From the NCBI RefSeq assembly GCF_000479005.1, contig NZ_AWXC01000008.1, forward strand, positions 1-64,000: a stretch of DNA of 64,000 bases, given 5' to 3'. Made by a program: the position numbers and the translations under genes. Origin of the DNA: Prevotella sp. BV3P1 (GTDB taxonomy: Bacteria > Bacteroidota > Bacteroidia > Bacteroidales > Bacteroidaceae). The notes beneath the pieces are model-generated. The model was not told the origin of the DNA, made no database searches, and saw only the letters and a list, made by a program, of their open reading frames with translations. This document shows positions 37,184-46,582 of the stretch, one piece after another; position 1 is the first letter of the stretch; each line of letters starts with the position of its first letter.

Positions 37184-37776
37184 CGCCGCTTTCCCCGCTG
37201 TTCTTGCCTCTCTTGCTCGCATAACGTTTCGCGGTAGGCCTTTTCTATGGGGTCTTCTGCGGCATCTATCTTGCGAAAAGCCTCCTTCAACTGCCTGAGG
37301 TGTTTCATGTCTCTCTTCTTCCTAAAGTCGAGCATCTTGGCTAAATCGAACTCAAAGAATCCATGGGATGCGTCATGGTCTGGTGGCATGTAGGGGCGAT
37401 TGGCTTTCAGACTGTCAATATTTTGCATGTGTTTTCCCCAGATAATCACTTCTCCAAGGCTGTATTCTGCAGGGAAGAGGAAGACAGTGTCTTTCCTAAT
37501 TTCTTCTGCAGAGAGTGTTTCTTTCAGATAGTTGCGTTTGTAGAACGTGGCACTCTTTGTGTTGTAAGGTAAGGATATTAGTCCTCTGTAGGTGGTTTTT
37601 CCAACAAATTTTCCGTTTGCATGCACCTCTACGTCGCGGATGGGGACACGGGTAATGGCGTCACACACCAGACATTGCTGTGCTTGGAGCTTCATTCCGC
37701 TAAGCAATAGTACGGTGGCTAAAACAAAGATTCGCCGCAGAATGATGGTATGTGATAAGTAAATGTTGGTGATCAT
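37180..37776 (-). CDS. Exported protein with carboxypeptidase-regulatory-like domain
   Basis: 198 residues. A signal peptide (about 1-33, ending LQAQ) precedes a small beta domain of about 75 residues ([39 protein letters not shown]), as in CarboxypepD_reg-like domains. The C-terminal 70 residues are charged and helical ([18 protein letters not shown]). I do not recognise the family. Its 3' end overlaps the YbjQ gene by 4 bp. Confidence 0.7.
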   Translation of the reverse strand: MITNIYLSHTIILRRIFVLATVLLLSGMKLQAQQCLVCDAITRVPIRDVEVHANGKFVGKTTYRGLISLPYNTKSATFYKRNYLKETLSAEEIRKDTVFLFPAEYSLGEVIIWGKHMQNIDSLKANRPYMPPDHDASHGFFEFDLAKMLDFRKKRDMKHLRQLKEAFRKIDAAEDPIEKAYRETLCEQERQEQRGKRR

Positions 37777-37838
37777 CTTACATTTTGTTGGTTTTCATCA
37801 AACATTTTACCGTTCTTGACCGTTGATTGAAGCTGGAT

Positions 37839-38576
37839 TTAAGCGTGTTTGGCTGCCTCCAGAAGCTGTTCCCAGATCGCACAGAACTCGGTCATTTGAT
37901 GAAAAAGTAGGTCGGCACCTTCTTTTCTAAGGGTGCTGTCGGGTAGGGGACCACTGTTGATGGCTACCGTAAAGATTTGAGCCGCCACGCCAGCCCGTAT
38001 GCCCATAGGAGCATTCTCCACCACGATTCCTTCCCAAGGCTGGTAGTTTCCCGTCAATTGTAAGCCCTTCAAATATGGGTCGGGCGCAGGTTTTCCGTGT
38101 TTGATGTTATAGGCTGTGACAATATTCTCTTCAGATAAGAATTGGTGGAAATCGTTTACAAGTCGTTTAATCAACTGCTTTTGTGCACTACCTGTAACAA
38201 TCCCAATGCTCATTCCGCTCTTCTTTATCTTGCTCATGAGGTCGAGTACCCCGTCAAAGATAGGCGCTTCGGGCATTTGATGAAACAGTCTACCTTTCTC
38301 ATCGTACATCTTTTGCGCCTCTTCTTCCGATATGTCATGCCCTTGTTGTTGCTTAACCATCATCCTGATGGTGTCTACACCCTTCATTCCTTCAGTGGCA
38401 TAGACATCCGCTTCGGTCATATCAAGACCGAAACTCTTCATCGATTCTTTCCACGCAACGGCGTGATGCGGCATTGAATTGTACAGCACACCGTCCATAT
38501 CAAAAAGCACGACTTTGGGTTGGAACGCCGCAAAGTCATGCTTTCTCAAATAATCTTGTATTTCGTTTTCAAACAT
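37839..38576 (-). CDS. HAD family phosphatase, beta-phosphoglucomutase-like
   Basis: 245 residues. HAD motif I, VVLFDMDGVLYNSM, places the nucleophile Asp26 and acid Asp28. A helical cap follows, motif II is GIVTGSAQ, and motifs III/IV are KPAPDPYLKGL and VVENAPMGIRAG. The sequence resembles beta-phosphoglucomutases and sugar phosphatases. It begins 6 bp after pgi and ends the lysS-gpsA-pgi operon, which suggests a sugar or glycerol phosphate substrate. Confidence 0.9.
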   Translation of the reverse strand: MFENEIQDYLRKHDFAAFQPKVVLFDMDGVLYNSMPHHAVAWKESMKSFGLDMTEADVYATEGMKGVDTIRMMVKQQQGHDISEEEAQKMYDEKGRLFHQMPEAPIFDGVLDLMSKIKKSGMSIGIVTGSAQKQLIKRLVNDFHQFLSEENIVTAYNIKHGKPAPDPYLKGLQLTGNYQPWEGIVVENAPMGIRAGVAAQIFTVAINSGPLPDSTLRKEGADLLFHQMTEFCAIWEQLLEAAKHA

Positions 38577-38582
38577 TCAATC

Positions 38583-39941
38583 TTATTTTTCGTTTGCCAA
38601 ACGCTCTTGTATGGCTTTGCTTTCAGCCTCGTAGCCAGGCTTGTTGAGCAGGGCGAACATGTTCTTCTTGTACGCTTCCACACCCGGTTGGTTGAAAGGA
38701 TTCACGCCCAAGAGGTTTCCGCTGATGCCGCAGGCCTTCTCGAAGAAGTAAAGCAGCTGTCCGATGTAATACTCGTTCAGTTCCGGAAGACTGACGTGGA
38801 TATTGGGAACGCCACCGTCAACGTGCGCCAGTCGTGTACCCAGCTCAGCCATCTTGTTCACTTCGTCCACCCGTTTGCCTGCCAAGAAGTTCAAACCGTC
38901 AAGATTTTCCTCATCTTTGGGGAACAGCATCTTCTTGTTAGGCTGCTCAACACTGATTACAGTTTCGAAGATTGAACGCTCGCCCTCTTGTATCCACTGT
39001 CCCATGGAGTGCAAATCGGTGGTGAAATCGCATGCGGCAGGATAAATACCCAGATGGTCTTTTCCTTCACTCTCACCGTAAAGTTGTTTCCACCATTCAC
39101 CGATGAAGTGAAGTTTGGGCTGGAAGTTGACGATAATCTCAATCTTCTTACCCGTTTCGCGATACAGCGCATTGCGCACAACAGCGTACTGAGCGGCTAT
39201 GTTGTCCTGCAAAGCCACGTCTTTCCCCGTTGCCTTTTCCATGTCGGCAGCGCCCTGTACCAAGGCTTTGATGTCGAAACCAGCGCAGGCAATGGGCAGT
39301 AATCCAACGGGAGTGAGTACGGAGAAGCGTCCGCCTACATTGTCGGGAATGACAAAACTCTTGTATCCCTCTTTGTCGGCGCATGTGCGTGCGGCACCTT
39401 TTTTCGCATCAGTGATGGCCACAATCACGTCTTTAGCCTCTTCTTTGCCACGTTGTGCCTCGCATTGTTTCTTCAACAAGCGGAAGGTAAGAGCCGTTTC
39501 AGTGGTGGTACCCGATTTAGATATGTTGATGACACCAAACTTCTTATCCTTCAAGTAGTAGGTGAGTTCTGCCAAATAGTCCTCGCCAATGTTGTTTCCT
39601 GCAAAGAGAATGGTAGGATTCTTCTTGTCGTTCACCAGCCAAGCGAATGAATTTCCCAAGGCCTCTATCACGGCACGAGCCCCTAAGTAGCTTCCGCCAA
39701 TACCGGCAACCACCACCACTTCGCACTTTTCGCGTAAGGTGTTGGCGCATGCTTGCACTTCGTCAAGAAATGCAGGTGTGATGGAGGAGGGCAAATGTAA
39801 CCATCCTAAGAAATCGTTTCCTGGACAAGTACCGTTTTCAAGTGCTTCTTGTACGGATTTTACCTTACCCTCATAGGCCTCTACTGTTCCCGGTTTCAAG
39901 AACTGAGTGGCCTTCGTGATGTCTAAACTAATTCTTTTCAT
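38583..39941 (-). CDS. pgi: Glucose-6-phosphate isomerase
   Basis: Cytosolic glycolytic enzyme interconverting glucose-6-phosphate and fructose-6-phosphate. 452 residues, the short type seen in Bacteroidetes and Firmicutes rather than the 550-residue enterobacterial form. Motifs: [22 protein letters not shown] for phosphate binding, [20 protein letters not shown] for the catalytic Glu region and [12 protein letters not shown]. It lies 7 bp after gpsA. Confidence 0.96.
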   Translation of the reverse strand: MKRISLDITKATQFLKPGTVEAYEGKVKSVQEALENGTCPGNDFLGWLHLPSSITPAFLDEVQACANTLREKCEVVVVAGIGGSYLGARAVIEALGNSFAWLVNDKKNPTILFAGNNIGEDYLAELTYYLKDKKFGVINISKSGTTTETALTFRLLKKQCEAQRGKEEAKDVIVAITDAKKGAARTCADKEGYKSFVIPDNVGGRFSVLTPVGLLPIACAGFDIKALVQGAADMEKATGKDVALQDNIAAQYAVVRNALYRETGKKIEIIVNFQPKLHFIGEWWKQLYGESEGKDHLGIYPAACDFTTDLHSMGQWIQEGERSIFETVISVEQPNKKMLFPKDEENLDGLNFLAGKRVDEVNKMAELGTRLAHVDGGVPNIHVSLPELNEYYIGQLLYFFEKACGISGNLLGVNPFNQPGVEAYKKNMFALLNKPGYEAESKAIQERLANEK

Positions 39942-39948
39942 CTTATTG

Positions 39949-40947
39949 TTATCTAAATGAATCTGTTAATAATTTGATTTCTATTTGCGGACTGATGTGT
40001 TCGTACAAGATGTTGTATACGGCATCCAAGATCGGCATGTTCACGTGCATGTGCCGGTTGATCTCTTTCATGCACTTGGTTCCGAAGTATCCTTCGGCGA
40101 TCATCTCCATTTCAATCTGCGCGCTTTTCACTGAATATCCCTTGCCAATCATGGTGCCGAAGGTGCGGTTGCGCGAGAAGTTGGAGTATGACGTCACCAG
40201 CAAATCGCCCAAATAAACGGAGTCGTACGCACTGCGTTCGATGGGATGTACGGCCGTGAGGAAGCGGAACATCTCCTGAACGGCGTTCGCAGTGAGCACG
40301 GCTTGGAAGTTGTCGCCGTATTTCAGACCGCTGCAGATGCCCGAAGCGATGGCGTACACGTTCTTCAGAACCGAAGAATATTCGATGCCAATCACGTCCG
40401 TAGATGTTTTGGTCTTGATGACATCGCTGGCAATGAACTCGGCGAACGCCTCCGCTTTCTGTATGTCGGCGCAGCCGATGGTAAGGTAAGACAGACGATC
40501 CATGGCCACTTCCTCTGCGTGCGACGGTCCTCCAATCACGGCTAAGTTCTCGTACGGCACGTCAAACACTTGGTGGAAATACTCCGAGCACACTAAGTTT
40601 TCGTCGGGAACGATGCCTTTGATGGCGGTGATGACGAACTTGTCGCACAGACGGTTCTTGAGTTTCCGCAGATGACTCTTGAAGTAGGGTGACGGTGTCA
40701 CGAAGACCAGCGTGTCGTAAGCACTGGTGATGGTGTTGATGTCTGACGAGAAAAAAATCTCATCGGTGTTGAAATGCACACTGGTCAGATAGGCGGGATT
40801 GTGCCCCAGACGCTTGAAATCCTCGATGCGGTCGTCTCTTCGCATGTACCAGCCAATGTGATGAGCGTGGCTCACCACGATTTTGGCGATCGCTGTCGCC
40901 CAGCTTCCGCCCCCGATGATTGCTATCTTCCCGCAGTTGTAATTCAT
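39949..40947 (-). CDS. gpsA: Glycerol-3-phosphate dehydrogenase [NAD(P)+]
   Basis: 332 residues reducing dihydroxyacetone phosphate to sn-glycerol-3-phosphate for phospholipids. The Rossmann motif is [11 protein letters not shown] at the N-terminus, the catalytic Lys lies in [13 protein letters not shown] near 205, and the substrate segment is [10 protein letters not shown]. The ATG at 40947 lies at the edge of an AATTCAT repeat block. It sits between lysS and pgi in the operon. Confidence 0.95.
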   Translation of the reverse strand: MNYNCGKIAIIGGGSWATAIAKIVVSHAHHIGWYMRRDDRIEDFKRLGHNPAYLTSVHFNTDEIFFSSDINTITSAYDTLVFVTPSPYFKSHLRKLKNRLCDKFVITAIKGIVPDENLVCSEYFHQVFDVPYENLAVIGGPSHAEEVAMDRLSYLTIGCADIQKAEAFAEFIASDVIKTKTSTDVIGIEYSSVLKNVYAIASGICSGLKYGDNFQAVLTANAVQEMFRFLTAVHPIERSAYDSVYLGDLLVTSYSNFSRNRTFGTMIGKGYSVKSAQIEMEMIAEGYFGTKCMKEINRHMHVNMPILDAVYNILYEHISPQIEIKLLTDSFR

Positions 40948-41061
40948 AATTCTTCATTCATAATTCATCCTGATTGCTCACAAGCCATGATTCTTCTTTT
41001 CTCAATCCACTGGATAGTTAGCGAGAAGCGTGTGAATCATGAATTGTGCATGATGAATTAT
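40941..41061. repeat. AATTCAT-type repeat blocks facing each other between lysS and gpsA
   Basis: AATTCATAATTC and CATTCATAATTCATCC (40941-40970) face TGAATCATGAATTGTGCATG (41033-41052) and GATGAATTA. The two blocks are roughly inverse complements, so the lysS-gpsA intercistronic RNA can form an imperfect hairpin. The blocks run into the first gpsA codons and the lysS stop. Confidence 0.55.
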
Positions 41062-42788
41062 TTCTGGCTGTTGTCAATCCATTGTTGAAATTGTTCAACC
41101 TTCGGATTGTCGTAGCCCAATTTATATTTCTTGTTCACCCCGCAAACATTCATCTGCAAGGCCTGCGCCTTCACCTGCGCGATGTCCGAAATCAGGTTGT
41201 ATCCTGCCTTTCTGAACACGGGTACCCACTGCTCCGGAACGCCGATGGCTGCCCATTCTTCCACCGTGCTCTGCGGTATTTTCTTCTCAGGTTTCATTTG
41301 TGGGAAGAACAGCACCTCCTGTATGAACGTCTTTCCGGTCATCAACATCACCAAACGGTCGATGCCAATGCCGATACCCGATGTGGGAGGCATGCCATAT
41401 TGCAGCGCGCGCAGGAAGTCCTGGTCGATGATCATGGCCTCGTCGTCACCCTTGTCGGCCAATTTCATCTGTTCCCTGAAGCGCTCTTCCTGGTCGATGG
41501 GGTCGTTCAATTCAGAGTAAGCGTTCGCCAACTCCTTGCCGTTCACCATCAGTTCAAAGCGCTCTGTCAGTCCCGGTTTGCTTCGGTGCATCTTGGTGAG
41601 CGGTGACATTTCCACGGGGTAATCTGTGATGAACGTGGGTTGAATGAAGGTTCCTTCGCAGAACTCGCCAAATATTTCGTCAATCAACTTGCCTTTACCC
41701 ATGCTCTCATCCACCTCCATGCCGAGCTTCTTGCAGATTGCTCTTATCTCGTCTTCATTCTTTCCGTTGAGGTCATGGCCCGTCTTTTCTTTGATGGCGT
41801 CAAGAATGGGCAAGCGTCGGTAAGGAGCTTTGAAGCTAATCATCTGTCCGTCAACCTCCCGTTCGGCACTACCGTTGACGGCTATGCAGATGGTTTCCAG
41901 CAGTTTTTCGGTAAACGACATCATCCAGTTGTAGTCTTTGTACTGCACATACAATTCCATGCAAGTGAATTCAGGATTGTGATTGCGATCCATTCCCTCG
42001 TTACGGAAGTTCTTGCCGATTTCATACACGCCTTCAAAACCGCCCACTATCAGTCGTTTTAAGTACAGTTCGGTGGCGATGCGCATGTACATGTCGGTGT
42101 TCAGCGCATTGAAGTGTGTGATAAATGGGCGTGCGCTGGCACCACCGGCAATGGCCTGCAGGGTAGGAGTTTCCACCTCTGTGTAGCCAGCCTCGTCCAG
42201 TACCTTGCGTATCGTGCGTAACACCGTAGCGCGTTGGAGGAATGTATCTTTCACACCGTCGTTCACAATCAGGTCGACATAGCGTTGGCGATAGCGCAAT
42301 TCGGGGTCGTCAAACTTGTCGTAGGCCACTCCGTCTTTGTATTTCACGATAGGCAGAGGCTTTAAGGCCTTGCTCAACAGAGTTAAACTTTGTGCGTGTA
42401 CCGATATTTCACCAGTTTGAGTTTTGAACACAAAACCCTTGATACCAATGACATCGCCAATGTCTAACAGGCGTTTGAACACCACGTTGTACAAATCTTT
42501 GTTCTCATCCGGACAGATGTCATCGCGCGTAACGTACACTTGTATTCGCCCTTTGGAATCTTGCAATTCAACAAAACTGGCCTTGCCCATCACGCGTCGC
42601 GTCATCATGCGGCCTGCGATCACCACTTCTCGCTTTTCCTCGCTGTCTTGATAGTCAGCCTTTATCTCTGTGCTGTACGCGTTGGTAGGAAACTCTGCGG
42701 CAGGATAAGGGTCGATGCCCATATTTCGTAACTCTTGGAGACTTTGTCTGCGACCAATCTCCTGTTCACTTAATTCTAAGATGTTCAT
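41058..42788 (-). CDS. lysS: Lysyl-tRNA synthetase, class II
   Basis: 576 residues. The N-terminal OB-fold binds the anticodon (VVIAGRMMTRRVMGKASFVE). The class II core has motif 2 FRNEGMDRNHNPEFT and motif 3 GIGIGIDRLVMLMTG, both intact. A C-terminal extension of about 80 residues (APWGV-like in other families, here EKKIPQSTVEEWAAIGVPEQ) is typical of Bacteroidetes LysS. The start at 42788 removes a 19-residue unrelated extension. Promoter box at 42886-42893. First gene of lysS-gpsA-pgi-HAD. Confidence 0.96.
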   Translation of the reverse strand: MNILELSEQEIGRRQSLQELRNMGIDPYPAAEFPTNAYSTEIKADYQDSEEKREVVIAGRMMTRRVMGKASFVELQDSKGRIQVYVTRDDICPDENKDLYNVVFKRLLDIGDVIGIKGFVFKTQTGEISVHAQSLTLLSKALKPLPIVKYKDGVAYDKFDDPELRYRQRYVDLIVNDGVKDTFLQRATVLRTIRKVLDEAGYTEVETPTLQAIAGGASARPFITHFNALNTDMYMRIATELYLKRLIVGGFEGVYEIGKNFRNEGMDRNHNPEFTCMELYVQYKDYNWMMSFTEKLLETICIAVNGSAEREVDGQMISFKAPYRRLPILDAIKEKTGHDLNGKNEDEIRAICKKLGMEVDESMGKGKLIDEIFGEFCEGTFIQPTFITDYPVEMSPLTKMHRSKPGLTERFELMVNGKELANAYSELNDPIDQEERFREQMKLADKGDDEAMIIDQDFLRALQYGMPPTSGIGIGIDRLVMLMTGKTFIQEVLFFPQMKPEKKIPQSTVEEWAAIGVPEQWVPVFRKAGYNLISDIAQVKAQALQMNVCGVNKKYKLGYDNPKVEQFQQWIDNSQK

Positions 42789-42866
42789 ATATGATAAAAT
42801 AGCTATTTTTTCCTGATTCTGATGGATAGAGCCCGCCAAAAGCACTCACAACCGTTTGCTTTGTTA

Positions 42867-42893
42867 AGGCGCAGCCTATTTTATGCAAAAGTA
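42867..42893 (-). promoter_or_regulatory. lysS promoter with the shared downstream module
   Basis: TACTTTTG (42886-42893, minus) is followed by CATAAAATAGGCTGCGCCT, the same module found after the first gpmI promoter box at 64-83. Confidence 0.65.
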
Positions 42894-43119
42894 CGAAATT
42901 AATCTGAATGTGCCTACCTTTTCATATTTTTTATAATTGCGTGACAAGCAGGTTGCTGTTTTGTGTCGCTACACACGCTCCGCCGCCATTGTTTTCAACA
43001 ACGAATTTAAGGAGTCAACAAATCAAAGGAGCAGCTTGCCAGGTGAAAATTCGTGCCATTACACACCAAAAAATATTGGATATTTTCATCGTTTTAAGCC
43101 CTTAAAAAGGCACTTGAAA

Positions 43120-43442
43120 AGTGATGAAATAGAAAAAATCGATAGGCAGGAAGGAAGCAAACATTCGATTGATCTACCATCAATATCCAGTTTTACGTTC
43201 AAAGCAATGACTTTGGTGGTCAATCTGTATCACTTTGGCAATCAATCTACATGAGTTTGTGCTTCAAAAGCATGTGAATTGTGCACTAAAAGCAATGCTC
43301 TTGGCTAGAAATTGTCTTGAAATAGAATGCTAAAAGTAGCTGTAAAGGCTATAACTCACTGTGAGGTAGTTGTTTATGAAAGTTGCTTATATTTGGCGTA
43401 TTTGCACCAATAGGTAGGTTGGTTTGGAAATACGCCAAATAT
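43120..43442 (+). repeat. 22-bp palindromic array, copy 4, with GCGTATTT module
   Basis: The longest array: units start at 43175, 43197, 43219, 43241, 43263, 43285 and 43307. It is preceded by TTGAAAAGTGATGAAATAG (43112-43132 region), also found in copy 5. It is followed by a perfect 15-bp inverted repeat, ATATTTGGCGTATTT (43389-43403) and AAATACGCCAAATAT (43428-43442). The whole 677-bp gap 42789-43465 shows no gene. Confidence 0.8.
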
Positions 43443-43465
43443 GAAGCGGTGTGTTGTTAAGAAAA

Positions 43466-44830
43466 TTACACCTCGGGAACATCTTTGAGGCTGTTCGCAA
43501 TTTCTTCATCGGTGATGTTGTAATTGCGCAAGTCGCCACTCAGATAACTGTCGTATGCCGTCATATCGATGAGTCCATGGCCCGATAGATTAAAGAGAAT
43601 CACCTTCTCTTCACCACTCTCTTTGCACTTTTGTGCCTCACGAATGGTGGCAGCGATGGCGTGGCAGCTCTCTGGTGCCGGGATGATGCCTTCGGTTCGA
43701 GAGAAAAGAATACCGGCATCGAATGCCTCCAGCTGTGGAATGTCCACGCCATGCATCAGCTTGTCTTTTGCCAGTTGTGAGATTATCATGCCCGCACCAT
43801 GATAACGTAAACCGCCGGCATGAATGTTTGCGGGCTTGAAGTCGTGTCCCAGCGTGTACATGGGCAACAGAGGCGTGTAGCCAGCCTCGTCACCAAAATC
43901 GTATTCAAACTTGCCACGGGTAAGTTTCGGGCAGCTGCTGGGCTCGGCAGCAATGTATTCTGTCTGTTTTCCTTCCAAGATAGTATGGCGCATAAAGGGG
44001 AATGCCATGCCGCCAAAGTTGCTTCCTCCACCGAAACAAGCAATCACGATGTCAGGATACTCGCCCGCCATCTCCATTTGTTTCTCTGCTTCCAAGCCGA
44101 TAACAGTTTGATGTAGCGCCACATGATTGAGCACCGACCCGAGCGTGTACTTGCAGTTAGGCGTGGTAGTAGCCAGCTCGATGGCTTCAGAGATGGCTGT
44201 TCCGAGGCTTCCCTGATGGTGTGGATCGCGCGTGATGATGTCCTTTCCGGCGCGTGTTGACATCGATGGCGAGCCTTCCACGGTGGCTCCGAAGGTGCGC
44301 ATGATACTACTGCGGTAGGGTTTTTGCTGCATCGAAATCTTCACTTGGTACACGGCAGCTTCTAATCCGAAGATCTTTGCCGCATAACTCAGGGCTGCTC
44401 CCCATTGTCCGGCACCCGTCTCGGTGGTAACGTTCGTGGTACCTTCTTGCTTACAGTAGTAGCATTGGGCCAGCGCCGAGTTGATTTTGTGCGATCCAAG
44501 CGGGTTCACACTCTCGTTTTTGAAATAGATATGTGCCGGTGTGTCCAAGGCTTTCTCCAGCGCATAGGCACGAACCAGTGGGGTGGATCGGTAGTATTTG
44601 TACTTGTCCAGCACCGCTTCGGGAATGTCAATCCATCGGTGTTCGGTGTCAAGTTCTTGCTTGGAACATTCTAAGCTGAAGATGTGCGACAAGTCTTCTG
44701 CCGAAACAGGCTGCTTGGTCTTTGGGTTTAGCGGCGGCAAAGGCTTGTTCACCATGTCGGCTTGTATGTTGTACCACTGTGTTGGAATGTCGTTTTCCTG
44801 AAGTATGAATTTCTTTTGTTTGCTCAGCAT
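43466..44830 (-). CDS. TrpB-like PLP-dependent enzyme (TrpB2 family)
   Basis: 454 residues. The PLP lysine is Lys115 in NPLGSHKINSA, followed by TETGAGQWGAAL and the phosphate-binding glycine loop CFGGGSNF. The N-terminal extension and the length over 430 place it in the TrpB2 group and not the trpAB-linked TrpB1. No trpA or other trp genes are nearby, so it may be a salvage enzyme making Trp from indole and serine. A -7 box TACCTTTG (minus) is at 44904-44911. Confidence 0.9.
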   Translation of the reverse strand: MLSKQKKFILQENDIPTQWYNIQADMVNKPLPPLNPKTKQPVSAEDLSHIFSLECSKQELDTEHRWIDIPEAVLDKYKYYRSTPLVRAYALEKALDTPAHIYFKNESVNPLGSHKINSALAQCYYCKQEGTTNVTTETGAGQWGAALSYAAKIFGLEAAVYQVKISMQQKPYRSSIMRTFGATVEGSPSMSTRAGKDIITRDPHHQGSLGTAISEAIELATTTPNCKYTLGSVLNHVALHQTVIGLEAEKQMEMAGEYPDIVIACFGGGSNFGGMAFPFMRHTILEGKQTEYIAAEPSSCPKLTRGKFEYDFGDEAGYTPLLPMYTLGHDFKPANIHAGGLRYHGAGMIISQLAKDKLMHGVDIPQLEAFDAGILFSRTEGIIPAPESCHAIAATIREAQKCKESGEEKVILFNLSGHGLIDMTAYDSYLSGDLRNYNITDEEIANSLKDVPEV

Positions 44831-44903
44831 TGTTGTCTTTTTTTTGTTAGGTTGATGATTCAGATGGCCCGAAATAGGCCGATAAGCCTGGTTTTATCAC
44901 CAA

Positions 44904-44961
44904 CAAAGGTAAGAAAAAGATTGCATTTGTGGGTCAATACATGCGAGATTTGTTAACTTTG
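44904..44961. promoter_or_regulatory. Divergent promoters of TrpB2 and the symporter
   Basis: The minus-strand box TACCTTTG (44904-44911) serves TrpB2. The plus-strand box TAACTTTG (44954-44961) ends one base before the ATG at 44963, so the symporter transcript should start at or just after that codon. Confidence 0.6.
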
Positions 44962-44962
44962 C

Positions 44963-46396
44963 ATGAAAAATATGACGATTGTTCTTACGTTATTAGGCTA
45001 TTTTGCGGCCTTGTTGTTACTGAGTAGGATGACGACAAGGCATGCCACAAATGATACTTTTTATCGCGGAAACCGACAGTCGCCTTGGTATTTGGTGGCC
45101 TTTGGCATGATAGGTGCGTCGGTTTCGGGTGTTACCTTCGTGTCCGTGCCGGGCATGGTCAACACCATTGGTATGACTTACCTACAAACCTGTCTGGGCT
45201 TTGTGCTGGGCTATGTGGCGGTGGCCTTTGTTTTGTTGCCCATTTACTATCGTCTGAATCTCACCACCATCTACACTTATCTGCAACAACGCTTGGGAAC
45301 TCGTTCGTATAAAACGGGTGCTTGGTTCTTTTTGTTATCCAAAATGTCGGGTTCGGCGGTTAAGTTTTATGTGGTGTGCATGCTCTTACAGCGGTTTGTA
45401 CTCGATGCCATCGGGGTGCCTTTCATGGTCACTGCTTTGGTGTTGGTGTCACTTATCTGGCTGTATACGCGGCGCGGAGGCATCAAGACCTTGGTGTGGA
45501 CGGATACGTTTCAAACTTTTTGCATGTTCACAGCGCTCATCTTCATCATTGTACAGGTGATGTCCATGCTTGATATGAATGTGGTTGAGGCCGTGAAAGC
45601 TATTGCGCAGGATGACAGAAGTCGTATCTTCGTGTTTGATGATTGGCTGTCTAAACAGAATTTTTGGAAGCAATTTGTGAGTGGTATCTTTATCGTTATC
45701 GTGATGACGGGGCTCGATCAGGACATGATGCAGAAGAATTTGACGTGCAAGACCTTGCGAGAGGCACAGAAAGACATGTGTACCTACGGACTAGCCTTCG
45801 TGCCTGTCAACTTGTTGCTCTTGGCGTTAGGTGTGCTGTTGTCTATGTTGGCCGCGCAACAGGGTGTGCCTCTGCCGTCCGCCGGCGATGAGTTGTTGCC
45901 CATGTTTGCAGCGACGGGCGAGTTAGGAACCATGGTGGTGGTGTTCTTTACCATTGGCATTGTGGCGGCATCGTTCAGTAGTGCCGACTCTGCCTTGACG
46001 GCTTTGACCACCACTTACTGTGTGGACATTTGTCAAAAACCTGCCGATGAGCGGCTCAGACATCGTGTTCACGCCGCCATGGGCGTGGTGTTTGTCTTGT
46101 TCATCCTGATGTTCAAGACGTTCAACTCTACCAACCTGATTGATGCTATCTATATATTGGTATCGTATACTTATGGACCTTTGTTGGGATTGTTTGCGTT
46201 TGGACTGCTCACGAAGTACCATGTAAACGACAGATGGGTACCCTACTTAGCCATTGCCGCACCCATGTTGTGCTATGTGTTGGATGTGATTGCGCAGCAT
46301 TTATGGCACTATCATTTTGGCTATGAGTTGCTCTTGCTCAACGGTTTGCTCACCTTTGTAGGATTGTATGTAACGAGAAAGAAAGATGTACTTTGA
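44963..46396 (+). CDS. Sodium:solute symporter family protein
   Basis: 477 residues with about 13 membrane segments, matching the SSS family: the N-terminal helix TIVLTLLGYFAALLLLS, the YRGNRQSPWYLVAFGMIGASVSG region near 30 and the sodium-site segment VAASFSSADSALTALTT near 335. Substrate unknown. Given the -7 box ending at 44961, the ATG at 44972 (fourth codon) or a leaderless start is more likely than 44963. An array of TTTGAAC heptamers follows the stop. Confidence 0.9.
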   Translation: MKNMTIVLTLLGYFAALLLLSRMTTRHATNDTFYRGNRQSPWYLVAFGMIGASVSGVTFVSVPGMVNTIGMTYLQTCLGFVLGYVAVAFVLLPIYYRLNLTTIYTYLQQRLGTRSYKTGAWFFLLSKMSGSAVKFYVVCMLLQRFVLDAIGVPFMVTALVLVSLIWLYTRRGGIKTLVWTDTFQTFCMFTALIFIIVQVMSMLDMNVVEAVKAIAQDDRSRIFVFDDWLSKQNFWKQFVSGIFIVIVMTGLDQDMMQKNLTCKTLREAQKDMCTYGLAFVPVNLLLLALGVLLSMLAAQQGVPLPSAGDELLPMFAATGELGTMVVVFFTIGIVAASFSSADSALTALTTTYCVDICQKPADERLRHRVHAAMGVVFVLFILMFKTFNSTNLIDAIYILVSYTYGPLLGLFAFGLLTKYHVNDRWVPYLAIAAPMLCYVLDVIAQHLWHYHFGYELLLLNGLLTFVGLYVTRKKDVL

Positions 46397-46577
46397 ACTT
46401 TGAGATTTGAACATTGAACTTTGAGGTTTCAACTTATGAAAATTGATGTTGCAATGTGGGAGCTTGTGAGCCATCAAACTTTGAACTTTGAGCTTTGAAC
46501 ATTGAACTTTAAGGTTGCAAAATGTGAGTTTATGAACTATCAACTCGTAAACTCGTCAACTTGTAAACTTGTCAACT
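46392..46577. repeat. Two heptamer arrays and one octamer array after the symporter
   Basis: 46392-46433 consists of six 7-bp units (TTTGAAC, TTTGAGA, TTTGAAC, ATTGAAC, TTTGAGG, TTTCAAC). 46480-46514 repeats the same order (TTTGAAC, TTTGAGC, TTTGAAC, ATTGAAC, TTTAAGG). 46541-46577 is an octamer array (CAACTCGT, AAACTCGT, CAACTTGT, AAACTTGT, CAACT). Both kinds share one spacer between convergent genes. Confidence 0.75.
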
Positions 46578-46582
46578 ATCAC

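Noticed and set aside
43389..43442. A simple intrinsic terminator for the TrpB2 gene
   Set aside because: The stem is long, but no T run follows on the minus strand, and the same motif recurs at other array loci, so it fits the repeat element better.
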